A DNA stretch of 64,000 nt, from contig NC_063446.1 in assembly GCF_020379485.1 (NCBI RefSeq), positions 12,447,597 to 12,511,596 on the forward strand, written 5' to 3'. Made by a program: the position numbers and the translations under genes. Numbering within the stretch: the first letter of the stretch is position 1; every line of letters begins with the position of its first letter. The notes beneath the pieces are model-generated. The model made no database searches and was not told the DNA's origin. It saw nothing but the letters and a program-made list of their open reading frames with translations. This DNA comes from Brassica napus (taxonomy: Eukaryota > Streptophyta > Magnoliopsida > Brassicales > Brassicaceae). Positions 36,242-47,931 of this stretch are shown in pieces.

Positions 36242-37446
36242 ATACGAAAGCATTGGTATCTATTTATGGCAACAAGATTTCAGTTAACAGAAGCATTGGG
36301 GTTTACTATGCGGTGTATAAATAAAAGTCTTAGCTTGAAATTACTAGCTAAACACACAATTCGCATCAGAAGTTCGTTTCTAGAGAAGAAAATAACAGAA
36401 TGATCCCTCTGTAAGTCTTTACTTCGGGAGGCATTATTAAATTCACTTTTCTTGTTTTATCGTCTTCAACTAAATGACGCATATTTCTGCTTATATAATA
36501 ATTTGTTCTCCGGATATTCTTTCTATTGACTTTGTTTTCTTTTATATATTTCATATGTGTATCCAGACTTTGTGTTTTGAACATAAATAAAGTTCTAATT
36601 TCGTCGAAAAAACTATTCACACACACATCATGTTGCTTAGACAAGGTCGAGCAGTCGTTTTGTTTTCAAAGCTACACAACACAATCATTTCTTTAATACC
36701 CATGGGACTAACCAGTACATGCACTTGAAATCTTGCAGTCATCTCCTTCTTAACTTCCTAAGGTTGGGGACAATATCGCTGACTATCTATCGATTCTTGA
36801 GACCCGGTAAATATAGCTTAAATTCATTGTTAACGTGGCCATATACTCGACTAGGTACACGTAATTAGTCGGGTCTCAAGAATGCCATAATTTTAATATA
36901 GATAATGCCATGGGTTATGAATGGAAGGGCAGGACAAGTGCAGTTCTCCTGCAATACATTCACCATTCACGTTTTTCTGTTTGCAAAATCAGTTTAAGCA
37001 GGAGATCTGCATGCAGTTCAATATTTTTGTTTTTTTGTGGAAAAAAACGGGAGATCTTATTTTTGTCTTTTTGTGGAAAAAGCGGGAGATCTGTATGCAG
37101 ATCACATCCGCTAACATTTAGTTATATTTCGGCCTTATAATTTTCCTAAAACTTCTCTCTTCCGGGCTTTCTAGGGCCGCTAAGCTTCTGCTTTTGGGTT
37201 TCTTTTTTGACACACTGGGTATATCTCTTTCATCAAATATAATGTCTGTAAAACATTTAGGCCTAAAGCTGTTATATCTGAAGAGTTTTATTAAGATTTT
37301 TGGTTGTCCAACCTAAATCCCCAAGATATAAAATAGGGTTAATTTGTGTGATGTACATATTGGGACAAGAAATGAAAAAAAACCATGTAACAGTTACATG
37401 GTGGAATGTGAATTTTCTTTTTAAATGAATTTTTGACTTTTTGTGA
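36242..37446. other. Intergenic sequence with small local repeats
   Basis: Contains an inverted pair TTCTTGAGACCCG / CGGGTCTCAAGAA at about 36793 and 36870. About 50 bp imperfect tandem units built on GGAGATCT, TGCATGCAG and TTTTTGTGGAAAAA lie at 37000-37110. No gene was recognised. Confidence 0.45.
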
Positions 37447-37460
37447 GTAGCCATAATATT

Positions 37461-37718
37461 TTTTTTTGATGAAATGTGAAATTTATTGATCAATGTAAAA
37501 ATAATAGAGCTTTACAAAAATTTGAAGAGACTATAGAAAAGGATATACAATGCTAAAAAGAATGATCGAACATCTAGTAATTTAGGCTGTAACTTCAAAC
37601 CAACGTCGCATTAATCCTTCGAGCTTGTGGTCAGCTTTGTATCTAAGAGTGGTAATACTATTCCGCATTGCTTTATCAATGATCCTGATCAGTTGATCCA
37701 CTGTCCGAAACCCTGTGT
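37461..37718 (-). mobile_element. 5'-truncated LINE (non-LTR retrotransposon) 3' end
   Basis: On the minus strand it reads R-I-I-D-K-A-M-R-N, then T-T-L-R-Y-K-A-D-H-K-L-E-G-L-M-R-R-W-F, the end of a plant LINE polyprotein. A TAA, a short 3' UTR and a poly(A) (the T run at 37461) follow. It is flanked by a perfect 14 bp duplication, GTAGCCATAATATT at 37447-37460 and 37719-37732, extending to 18 bp with one mismatch. This is a textbook target-primed insertion, strongly truncated at the 5' end. Confidence 0.9.
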
Positions 37719-37732
37719 GTAGCCATAATATT

Positions 37733-38356
37733 AACGTGCTATTTCCCCACAAAAACTATCATACGATATCAATTAGATTTGTTAATTAATATAATGATTT
37801 TGACCTTTTTAAATATGTTTATATCTAGATATATAAATTCTAATAAACTTTAGATTTTTTTTTTAGTTAAAATACGTTAAATTGGTAAAAAAATTAATTT
37901 GTTAATTAATATAATGAACCTATAAATTTAAATAATTTTTTAATCATTTAATTATTAAAAATATTTTATTAGTGTTGCTTTAATTTTGTATTTGTTGATG
38001 CACACTTACAACTAATTTTTAAATATATGATATATATTAATATATATGATATATAAGTTGATTAAAATATATTTGTACTATTTTATTAATGTGATATATA
38101 TATATATATATATTTATTAATTTAATGGTTATATATGAGTTATCATATTTAAAAAATCTTGCCAAAAATATAAATCTCTATTAAAAAAATTGTACATGTC
38201 AAGTTAATGTCATTTCATCATTTTTCAAAAGCAATGCCTTTATTTTTTGTTGAAATTTAATGCGGTAATGACACATATACAAATCACTTCACAAATAATG
38301 TTTATGAGATATAGAGTGTAAATGGATAAGCTCACCTAGCATCTCGAGAATATAGA

Positions 38357-38402
<46 letters not shown>

Positions 38403-39095
38403 AATTAATAATATACAGAAAAATGTACAATTTATTGAATTAATTATATTTATGTATTTGTGGAACGAAAGATAAGATTTCCTAATAGATCTTATTAGTG
38501 TGGCACCAATTTAACTAATGAATTTTCCATAAACTTTAGATCATGTCCATGAATTGCTACAAAATGAAAGAGAAATTAATCCCAAAGAGAAATAAAATTT
38601 ATATCTTGTCCATATGATTTTTTATCACTACATCACCAACATGTGGTTATCAAAAACTATTTGTAGTAGTAGTTTTTCATCTTCAAATAATCATAATTTT
38701 CGTTTGAAACCCATGATCTGACAATTTTCTATACATAAATTGATTAACTCAATTTCTATCTCAAAGCTTCCCAAACAATCATGAAAAGAGGCTAAGATTA
38801 TTTATACTAAGAACTTTGAACATATGTGGAGTATATGTGCTAAGTACGTAGTCCCCACTTACCTACTACTAGTAAAGATGAGAAAGCAAATTTATTCTCG
38901 ATGAACACCCTTTCCTCGATTTCAGCTCGCTTTTATTGCTAATAGATTTTATTTCAATTTCATAATATTATTTTGTAGTTAACATATCAGACCCTACACA
39001 GTTAAAATTACACAACACACCACTTTTGTGTTAATGGTCCTTCTTTTATCGCCCCTTTGTAATGGATCTTAACCTACAATAGTTTGCCAATTCGT
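37733..39095. other. Very AT-rich spacer
   Basis: Dominated by A/T runs, a short TA tract at about 38094-38111 and a long one at 38361-38401. No gene was recognised. Confidence 0.4.
38361..38401. repeat. (AT)n microsatellite, about 20 units
   Basis: Uninterrupted AT dinucleotides over about 41 bases. Confidence 0.97.
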
Positions 39096-39110
39096 TTTTT
39101 TCTGTAACTT

Positions 39111-39250
39111 TTTTTTTTTTTTGGTAAAAAAAAAGTGTTTTCATCTCTTTAACAGGAACCCAAACATTGTAAATAGTCTCTCAAAACGCGAATCGAATCC
39201 GGGTGGCGGAAGTTACAGTCGCAGCCTCTTTACCACCAGAGTTGACTCGT
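39111..39250 (-). mobile_element. tRNA-derived SINE
   Basis: On the minus strand an A-box region (TCTGGTGGTAAAGAGG) is followed by B box GGATTCGATTCGC (about 39188-39202 on plus) and a short body. It ends in poly(A), the T run at 39111-39122. A 14 bp flanking duplication with one mismatch, TTTTTCTGTAACTT and TTTTTCTCTAACTT, lies at about 39097-39110 and 39256-39269. Confidence 0.78.
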
Positions 39251-39269
39251 TATGGTTTTTCTCTAACTT

Positions 39270-40076
39270 TGTAAAAGGAAACCCAGAATGTGGTTAGGTT
39301 TCTTTATTTTCTCTCTTAATATACACATGAATAACGTTTGACGTTATTAATTAAAATAACATTAGGAGAAACACTGAGAAAAACTTTTTTTTTCCGAATT
39401 CTACCGTGTGTTAATATATGATCTGTTTCAGTGAGTTGGATGGGAATTTATTAGAAAACGAAAGGTGGTAGCCTGATGCTCACACGAATCCGACTAATAA
39501 TTTTAAAGCTTATTTTTGAGCCATTGAAATTCATTTTTTCTTAAAAGTCCCATTGATTTTTTTTTTTTCACAAGAAAGCAGGTGTAGCCTTTTCTAGGTT
39601 TTTGTTTATATTATAGGAATTTTGGTGGTTGATCAAAAAAAAAAAAGAATTTTGGTATAACTGTTTTAATTACTATTCGTAGCCTTAGAGCAACTCCTAC
39701 AAAGAATTCTCTCTTTGAGTGATCCATATTGACAAAAAAGTGATGAAGTAGGAAAAGTTTATGGGTTCGATGGAATCTGAGAGATGGCCCAAACTTGGAC
39801 AGCCGGGAGGAACTCAATGAAGCAAGCAGGCAAACATTTGCAAGGCACAAGCCGCACATGAATTTCTTTTTTTTTTGCTAAATTGTAAATATCATGAAAA
39901 TGTTAATAAAACCTCAAATCCTTTTTTTAAATAACTATTCTGATTCTATGAACCCCAAAAAGGGTAAAAAAAAGACCCATAGAATCAAACGCAAATCAAA
40001 GCTTTCCTAAACAAGAACAAGTTATGAAGTACAGAGAAGCAACAAACATGAGTTATTCTTGGTTCACCAACCAATA
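39270..40076. other. Intergenic spacer
   Basis: No gene was recognised. A moderately GC-rich patch at 39690-39860 has no clear product. Confidence 0.35.
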
Positions 40077-40550
40077 GGAATTAGTTATTTCATATTTAGT
40101 ATATTTAAAAAAAAAAACAAAATATTGTCAATTTATATCATGATTAAAAAAAAGAAGTTTAGTTGCAAAAACAAAATTTTTTTAAAAATATTTTTATAAA
40201 ACCCTAAACTCTTGGGTAAACATTAAACTTTTGGATAAACCATAAACCTTTGATAAATCCTAAACCCTAAATAAAAAAAATAAACACTAAATCTTAAAAA
40301 TACTAAACCCTTGTATTTAGTATTTTTAAGATTTAGTGTTTAGTATTTTTTATTTATTTAGGGTTTAGAAATTATCCAAGAGTTTATGGTTTACCCAAAG
40401 TTTTATGGTTTATTCAAGGGTTTAGGATTTACGATGTAGGGTTTAGTGTTTTGCTGACGGTATTTTACTTTGTTATTTTAAAATCATGATATAAATTGAC
40501 AATATTTTTTGTTTTTTTTAAAAGATACTAAATATTAAATAACTAATTCC
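40077..40550. repeat. Foldback element: 474 bp near-complete palindrome with CCCTAAA motifs
   Basis: Terminal bases GGAATTAGTTATTT (40077-40090) are the exact inverse of AAATAACTAATTCC (40537-40550). Inverted similarity continues through ATATTGTCAATTTATATCATGATT and repeated AAACCCTAAA / TTTAGGGTTT words to a centre near 40315. The single strand would fold into one long hairpin. It is consistent with a foldback MITE. No open frame is present. Confidence 0.82.
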
Positions 40551-42175
40551 CGGTGCTCAACAAGCAGCATCATTTGCTCCAACACAAGCGCTTCTTCAAT
40601 CCAAGACTTACCTACACGACAATGGAGAAAGTCCCGGTGCTGATTTGCCGTTGTCTAACCCGAAGGTTCTCTCAGGAAGCGACGAAGGAAGGGCTGGCAA
40701 GACTCTCTCTGGTGCAGTCCGAGGAAGACCGCGTTGAAACCAATCACCTACAGGAAAGAGAAGAAGATCTACTTGTGCTGATTTGTCGTTGTCTAACCCG
40801 AAGGTTCTCTCAGGACGCGACGACAGAAGGGCTGGCAATACCCGCTCCGGTGCAGTCCGAGGAAGACCAAAGACCACACAGGTTGCATCCTTCAGTACAA
40901 ATAGATGCTCACACTCACATTAAGCACATGGGAGGTCCTGATCAAGCACATGCAGTACTGACGCTCCCTGAAACGAAATACCTAAGACCACACAGGTTGC
41001 ATCCTTCAGGACAAATAGATGCTCACACTCACATTAAGCACATGAGAGGTCCTGATCAAGCGCATGCAGTACTGACGCTCCCTGAAACCGGCCACGCGAT
41101 ACAAGGGCCTCTTGAATGATAGCGCTTTCAACAAAATGTCAAGGAGATGCTTCCAGGAGCTTGACAGAGGAGTTGAAAAACTGGAAAAGTCGAGTGACTC
41201 CTCAAAACATACGATCTCCACGGCGAGCAAAAGCCCCAAAGTCATGACCTAGGGGGTAACATGTCGGGTCTGTCCAAAGACCCTAAGTTACCACACACCA
41301 GAATCACAAAGGAGAGCCAAAGACTCGCCACCGGAGGAGAACCGTGGTTGCCGATGCTTGCAGCTAGGAAGGGAGGTTCTAGGTGACAAGCCTCCACGAC
41401 ACCTTTCTCTAAACTGAGATGAGAAGCTGTAAAGTCCCAAACCGCAGATCTGTTGCAGAGTCGACATGACAATAAGAAGACTACTAGAGAGAGGGAGGCA
41501 GCGACGCTACCACTCGCCCGAGAACCCTTGGGAATCAGAACTGATCTCTGTTAGTCCGCAAAGAATCGAGAGCTAGGGACCCCCAAGACGACGACGATGA
41601 TCAGTGCCGTCCCAAAATTTGATGTGGCCTAAAGCACAATAAAAATTATGTGGCCTTTTATATAAATACTAATGGAAAATAGTAATGCAAACAACACAAA
41701 AGTGCTTAAAATCATTGAATATGGCTGAATCTGTAATAAAAATGTGACCCTAAAATTTGTTATATATCTTGTGGCCTAAAGCATGTGCTTTACTTGCCTT
41801 ATAGCAAGGACGGGCCTGACGATGATGAAACTCTTCGCCTAAGCTCCGGAGAAACCTCACACACTCAAGGCTTCAGCTAGATTATCTGTTAAACTAACGG
41901 AAATCCAGAGGCTTGAGCAAGGAAGAGAAGAAGAATCGAGTTCAACCGAGGTTGATGCAGTGAAATTAACGGAAAGAAGAAGAGACGGTAGGTGACCGGC
42001 GGCGAGAGCCACCAGCCACCACCGACGCGGTTCCGATGTTAAAAGCCGAGAGAGAGATAAGAGAGGTGTTTGTTTGTTTGCGGCTATGCGTCGCACAAAC
42101 AACATTTGCTGGTACCAAACGCTACCACTAGAGAATCACTCTCTCAATCGGTCACTACCGGTCTTTTTACAAATA
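40551..42175 (-). other. GC-richer transposon-derived tract of unknown family, with internal tandem duplications
   Basis: Composition rises sharply compared with both sides. Two tandem duplications are visible. One is a unit of about 95 bp at 40637-40730 and 40775-40868 (138 bp offset), containing CTAACCCGAAGGTTCTCTCA. The other is a unit of about 104 bp at 40871-40974 and 40985-41088 (114 bp offset). A plus frame stays open at 40553-41119 with repeated R-P-H-R-L-H-P-S and H-T-H-I-K-H-M. The minus strand from 42170 leftwards has pyrimidine-rich, leader-like sequence. It resembles leader or ORF1-type sequence of plant non-LTR elements, but this was not established. A hAT MITE is nested at 41602-41818. 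Confidence 0.4.
41602..41818. mobile_element. hAT-type MITE, 217 bp, perfect 8 bp target duplication
   Basis: Ends CAGTGCCGTCC and GGACGGGCCTG form an 11 bp inverted repeat (9 of 11 match). A perfect ACGATGAT duplication flanks it at 41594-41601 and 41819-41826. Internal AT-rich DNA includes GTGGCCTAAAGCA in two places near the ends. It is nested in the GC-richer tract, so it is younger than that tract. Confidence 0.92.
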
Positions 42176-42590
42176 CAACATTTACTGCTATCACTCAAAG
42201 ATATATAACAATTATTTTGCTTATTTAGAGGGAACAAAAAATATTGATTGAGAACGTACAGAAAATATCTCTACGTTATAGTTATGGTGAGTAATAAGGA
42301 AAAGTAGACGAAGGATGAGGTGAATCGAGAGATGTCTCACGTGGTGTTGTATCCGGAAAGTTAGGCATCTGACATTATTAACACAAGATTATGTATTCAT
42401 ATGGAGCATAGTGTCTTAGTTGTAGTTTCATCTGTGGGCATTAATTTTTGCAGTTCTATTCTTCTTTATTTGGCTTATGGTGAATCATTGTTCGTTTCAC
42501 TGACATTGGCTTTGTTTATTTACAAGGAGCGTATAATTATTGGTACGATAAATATATCTTATTTAAGTTAGAAAGAAAAAAAATATTTTA

Positions 42591-43569
42591 TCTATACTAT
42601 TAAAACAAAATACCTCTTAGGATATTGCTCATAGTTTTGACACTATAATTACAGCTCTATGCCATTGAAAGAATATTTTGATATTAATGTTAGGACCCAC
42701 TAAAAATCATAAAACAGAGAAAATAAAAAAATGAAAAAACACTCGGAACCCACCTAAAACATTTATCGCTAGAGAAAAAAAAGAACAAATAGATCAACCT
42801 ATAACTAGTGTTCACTGGAAAAAGAAAAATTAAGCTACTCTAATATTCATCTCTACTAATAAAACCAATAAGTATAAACAATACAAAAACTATAAAATTC
42901 ACTCCATCTAATTACAATGATGAGTACAAACAACACAATTATGGAAGTAGTTGGTTGGGTTGTAGTTTTAAAATATGTGCTGTAAAATTTAGTCTATAAA
43001 GTTTTTTTGTTGTGGATGTATCGGTTGTAACTGTACAAATTAAATAGATTAATACAAGAGTTCCAGACAAAATCAAGAAACTTAAAAAAAACATTACTTT
43101 ATGATTTTTTTTTTTTGGAAAACGGTCATAAAATCATATTTTATGATATTGTGCTGTATTTATTTAAATAAATGCAAATTATTTTTTTACCCACGAGGCA
43201 TTTGTATAGAATATATTTTGTATTTTTTAGTACATTAAAAAACCCGGTTTCTTTTAAAATTTTATAGGTTACATTTAATAAAAGTTACTAATAACAAATA
43301 AATTACATTAAAATTACTAAGAATAAAATTTTGTAATTTTAAACTCATAAAACAATTTCTATGACTATAAATACATCCTTTTATTTGACCATAAGAAATA
43401 CATCTTTTTATATCATGTCTAACATATAAGTATATTTTAAATACATAAAAAATTAACAAAATTATAAATAGATTAGATTATCTTATATAGAAATACATCA
43501 TCTTATAATTAACAAAATTCGACCAAAATTTAAAATAAAAAACAAATCCCGCTCTTTGTCAAAATCTAG
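42591..43569 (+). mobile_element. Non-autonomous Helitron, 979 bp
   Basis: Begins TCTATACTATTAAAACAAAA after A (42590) and ends AAAATCTAG before T (43570), the A|TC...CTRR|T pattern. The 5' end is the classic TCTATACTATTAAAA of Brassicaceae Helitrons. The subterminal hairpin near CCCGCTCTTTGTC is degraded. No Rep/helicase coding is present. Confidence 0.78.
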
Positions 43570-43868
43570 TTTATTTTTATTTTAAAATTGTTACTACGCA
43601 GGTACATTTTGGTATTCTTAGAGTCAACAAAATCAAAAGTCAAAACTACCCAATCCAAAAGGAAAAAGTCAAAGATCTAAATCCACATTACGAAGACCTA
43701 ATTTTTTTTTTTTTTTATTTAAAGACCTAAATCTTTTACAGAGAAAAAAAATAAGAACCACTTTATTGACTTAATACTTCAATGATCACGTGTTCTAAAA
43801 TTTCCAGCACGGAAGCCTACGAAAGTAATTACATGTAAATTTTGATTGTGACAAATTTATTAGTGTTA

Positions 43869-44080
43869 TACTCCCTCCGTTCTTTTTAAAGTGTTGTTTT
43901 AATATTTTTTCACACAATTAAAACATAAATTAAGTGTATATTTTTTTTTTATAAATTATAAATATTTGGCGCAAATATTTGATAAAATTATTTATGAAAT
44001 TAATGTAGTTTGCAACTAATATTCAACTGAAAGTATGTATAATTTACAATAAAATTATAAAATGACATTTTGTTTAACAA
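43869..44080. mobile_element. MITE-like sequence with TACTCCCTCCGTTCT end
   Basis: The left terminus is the canonical plant ACTCCCTCCGTT(C/T) MITE end. The right end is obscured by an A run, and AAAATGACATTTTG near 44060 may be its inner mirror. Confidence 0.45.
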
Positions 44081-44509
44081 AAAAAAAAAAGGTTAAAATA
44101 GTGGTGGGGTGATCAGGTTAAAGGCTAGACACTTTTTTCTTTTGACTAAAGGCTTCACTAAAGGCTTCGCTAGACACTCTAAGGAACAATGATCACAAAT
44201 GCTTTCATGCTTGGTCTGAAGATATATATTATCATACAGACACATGATTTTAGTTTACCGCATTATAGTTTCATGTTAATGTCGTGCACCATGGAGCCTC
44301 TTTGAATAAAACATGTTTCTGAATCATCATCCATATTTTCCAACATATCAGACAATATAATCTAAATCTTCACCTCATCAAGAAACATTTTGTTGACTAG
44401 ATTTATTATGTTAAAAAAGTTGTCAACTATATCGAACTTTATAAGAGAAAATGGTATGTGAGATTGTGAGTAATTAATACTAAAATATCTCGGTGATATA
44501 TGATATATA

Positions 44510-44759
44510 TACTTTTCTGTTTCATAATATAACTTGTTTTACAAATATAGTTTTTAAAAATATAAGTTGTTTTTCTATTTCTATACATCTTTTTACCTTT
44601 ATAGAATATGGTGTAACCAATAAATTTTTGTACGTTTTTTAATAATTGGTTGAACTATATTTAGTTTTATATGTTAAATGATACTTTTTGAATAAAAATA
44701 TTTTTTAAAAACTAAGTACTTTTATGTGAAATAACTTATAATGTGAAACCGATAGAGTA
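44510..44759. mobile_element. MITE, 250 bp, with 26 bp imperfect inverted repeats
   Basis: The left end TACTTTTCTGTTTCATAATA and the right end, the inverse of TACTCTATCGGTTTCACATT, agree over about 26 bases with a few mismatches. The interior carries a further inverted ATATAAGTTGTTTT/AACTAAGTACTTTT-like pair. It is AT-rich and non-coding. Confidence 0.68.
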
Positions 44760-44862
44760 CTATTTATAAGTTTATTTAATTTAAAAGTAACATATCTTCT
44801 AATTAATAACATATCTTCTAATTAATGGCATATTTTTTTAGTTAGTGACAGCTTTATAAGAC

Positions 44863-44865
<3 letters not shown>

Positions 44866-44906
<41 letters not shown>
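44866..44906. repeat. (TA)n microsatellite
   Basis: About 20 uninterrupted TA units. Confidence 0.97.
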
Positions 44907-44910
<4 letters not shown>

Positions 44911-46355
44911 AGAGTAACAAATACATTCTCAGAGTAATTTATTAAAAACCGATGGAGTATTTTTGTATTCTAGATTGGAGTGCAACTTGGAAGTGTAAAA
45001 ACTCTTTCGTTTGTGAGAAACGTGATGGAGCACATCGAGAACGTAATGCCGGCAACGCGATCTCAGCCGCGGCTCTGGTTCCTTAACCAAAAAGGCTTTC
45101 CAACATTTATAACAATTATAACATCTAATTTGGAAAATTGATTGAGTAAAATTTACATCTCGCTATCCGTTGAAATTTATGATAAAATAATTAGTGGCTT
45201 TTCTACTATGAGTTTAATAATTAGTGTTGTAAATAAACTTGAATCAAACTCGAATAAATCAAAGAGCAAAACGAATTGAGGTAAATACTAATTTTAGGGT
45301 TTATATATTGTTATCTGAATAATTAACTTTACAATTCTTAGATCCATATTTACGGCAGCCTCAAACCCAGATTTTTTTATCCATTTAAGAATACATTCTT
45401 ATTTAGAAAAAGTAAATTTTCCTAGATGTCAACCTTTATAGTGAATTTATCTTCTTTGCGTCTACGACGCCCACATTCGGATGATGGACTTTTACTGGTG
45501 CACAGATATTTAAGACACTTTCAGATGCAACAATTAGCAGAGATTCTTACGGAAAAAGATGGACAGTAAAAAAAGAAGAAGATTGGCTTCATGATTCTTA
45601 CTTCATTTGCAAACTTGTTTTTCTATAGATTCGATATGGAGTCATAAGAAGAAGAATACAAACACTACAAGCCAAATGAATAATTGATAACGCCTGAAAT
45701 TATTAAATTCAACTTTATTTTTCTTACCTCGAATGTTAAATAGTTTTAGTGTGGTTGGTGGCTTTAGCCGCCGGTTACCATATTCTTTATTTTGTTTTGT
45801 ATATAGTCTTCGTTTCTTTAGATATTTTGTTGGGTTTCAACCTAATTCGAATCGTTTGGGGGCATAATTCTTATCAATTTCGATTAGGTTGATTTGAATA
45901 ATTCACGTTGGCGATTCTATCTCCCGCTAATTGGATTATATTTTTCGCTTGGCGAGCTTTTGTGGTGTTCTGAACCCATCCATGTTTCGGAGGCGGTTTC
46001 TGTCAAGACCCTCCTGCGCAAAATCATTCATTGAAGTCCCATTTAGCTTGTGAAGTGTTTATCTTCTTTGAGGGTTAAGCCATGATTCTTTCTTCACTGA
46101 AATTAGTCTTAACCAGGCTTGAAGCTTTCCAGTTAAACGGTTCTTGGGTTAAGCTTTCATAGTGGGAAAGGATGAAGAGGTCGATGGATTAGTCTCAATC
46201 AGTTTAAACGCGATTCAACAGAGTTTGGCGTTCATAGAACGGTCCAACAAAAGATCTACTTCTGGGTTCGATTGGCCAATCCCTAAATTAAAATCGAGAG
46301 AAGATTGATATCTGTTTTATAACGACGTTGAAAGACGGAGGAGGGCTTAGTAAGG
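44907..46355. other. Intergenic sequence with short coding-like islands
   Basis: A plus frame at about 44970-45110 reads like protein (V-R-N-V-M-E-H-I-E-N-V-M-P and R-L-W-F-L-N-Q-K-G) but is too short to name. From 45700 to 46350 the base composition becomes more balanced, as in an old transcribed element interrupted by the solo LTR that follows. No gene is assigned. Confidence 0.35.
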
Positions 46356-47733
46356 TGATATCATACAAATTTACATTGTTTTTATCATCTATTTTTGTAC
46401 ATTTTGATCATTTAGACTATCATTTAGGTTTGTTTAGATTGCATTGCATTACATTTGTGTGTTTTGAGGTTTGGAAACACACTGATGAGATCTTGGAGCT
46501 AAATGAGTCATAAAACGTTCAAATGAGTGGAGAATGGTGCAGTAGCAGGCAACTAACGCATGCAAGTGGTGGATGCGATGACACATGGTGACCGCATGCA
46601 ACTTTCACAGAATGAGGATGGTTGCGACCGCGTCACGACGAGTTCGACCAAGGCATTTTGCAAGCCATGTTCGCAACATGTGTTGGCCGCGGCCGGATCA
46701 TGACGATCGTGGGCTGTGGTCGCGGCTGAGAGGTGGTTGCGGCCGTGACTTGAAGCAGATTTTACCCATCTTTAGTTGGCTCGGCCAAGGGTTATTTGGT
46801 TGACCTAGTACGAGTTTTAGCTTAGTATAAATAGATTTAGACCTAAAAATGTAATCTTATCTCATTTTCTCTCAAGACTTTGTCTAATCTTGTAAAAACT
46901 TGAATCTTTTGATCATTTAAAGAAGTAGTTCATCTTATATTTGTGTTTCTCTTGCTCATTAACATGATTAGCCTTAATCCTTACATGGGTTTAAGGTTTC
47001 TCATGGAGAGTAGTGAGTAGTGACCGTGTGATTCATGAGTTAGGTGAATTAGGGTGATTAAGTGAATATTTAAGATGTTTCTTGCTTGATTAACATTTTT
47101 CTGCGCTTTTTAAGTGTTTTTAATGCTAGATTAGACTTGATCACTCTCATCTTGACTTTAAGCTATTTTATGCTCGGAAGATGTTTGTTAAAATGCTTGA
47201 ATGAACTTAGTATTGCTCTAGCTTAATAATCAAAGGGATTTGATGTTAGGATTGCTAGATGGTTAGTAGACTTGAACATAATGCATGCTTGAATGTGTTA
47301 GGCCAACGGGATTTGATATTTAATGCATGATTAGCATAGAGATTATTATCATAGGAATGGATTAACCTATTTGAATGAGATCTAGACCTATAGATTTGTT
47401 GATTATTTTGTTTGAACGTCCTAGGTTGAACCTTAATTACCTTATATCTATTATCATTTCCCATGGATCCATCATTAGAATTTGATTGAAAGTTTAGTTT
47501 TTGCACTTATTTCTTGATTGGATTTGACATTACTTTGTTTATATTTCTTGGATTTTAGCTTGTTATCAATCATCCATCTCCTTATTTGCTTGGATTAGGA
47601 AAGTTTATTATTCTTACTATTATAGATCACTGGTTTATTGTGGATTCAATTTTAAAATGTTTCATCGATATACTGTTCGATTGTGGTAGCGTGCACGTCG
47701 AATTAATCGACTTGTGGTAAAACGCAGTAATCA
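46356..47733. mobile_element. Solo LTR, 1378 bp
   Basis: Starts TGATATCATACAAATTTACA and ends GCAGTAATCA, giving TG...CA boundaries with a TGAT/ATCA terminal inverted repeat. Flanks are TAAGG (46351-46355) and TAAAG (47734-47738), a 5 bp duplication with one mismatch. TGATATCAT starts are typical of plant Ty3/gypsy Athila/Tat-type LTRs. A GC-rich patch lies at 46580-46760, and a TATA-like AGTATAAATAG with a possible transcription start follows at about 46825. There is no second LTR nearby. Confidence 0.72.
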
Positions 47734-47931
47734 TAAAGAGTAGAGAGTTTGAAGAAAATGGAGGCGTTATGGATTGGAAGAGAATCCTAGAGTTACGAAG
47801 GGAAGGTTGGTCGGCGGAGAAGAAAACTCAATCCCGACCTGCATGCTTCTTGAATGTTCTGACACGTAGCGTAGGTTAAATTGAAAATCTTCCATGTGTT
47901 TTCATGTGTACGTGTGTCTACAGGGACGGAT

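Noticed and set aside
40077..40550. Interstitial telomere array
   Set aside because: The TTTAGGG words are scattered and placed symmetrically in a palindrome, not head-to-tail in a run; treated as a foldback element.
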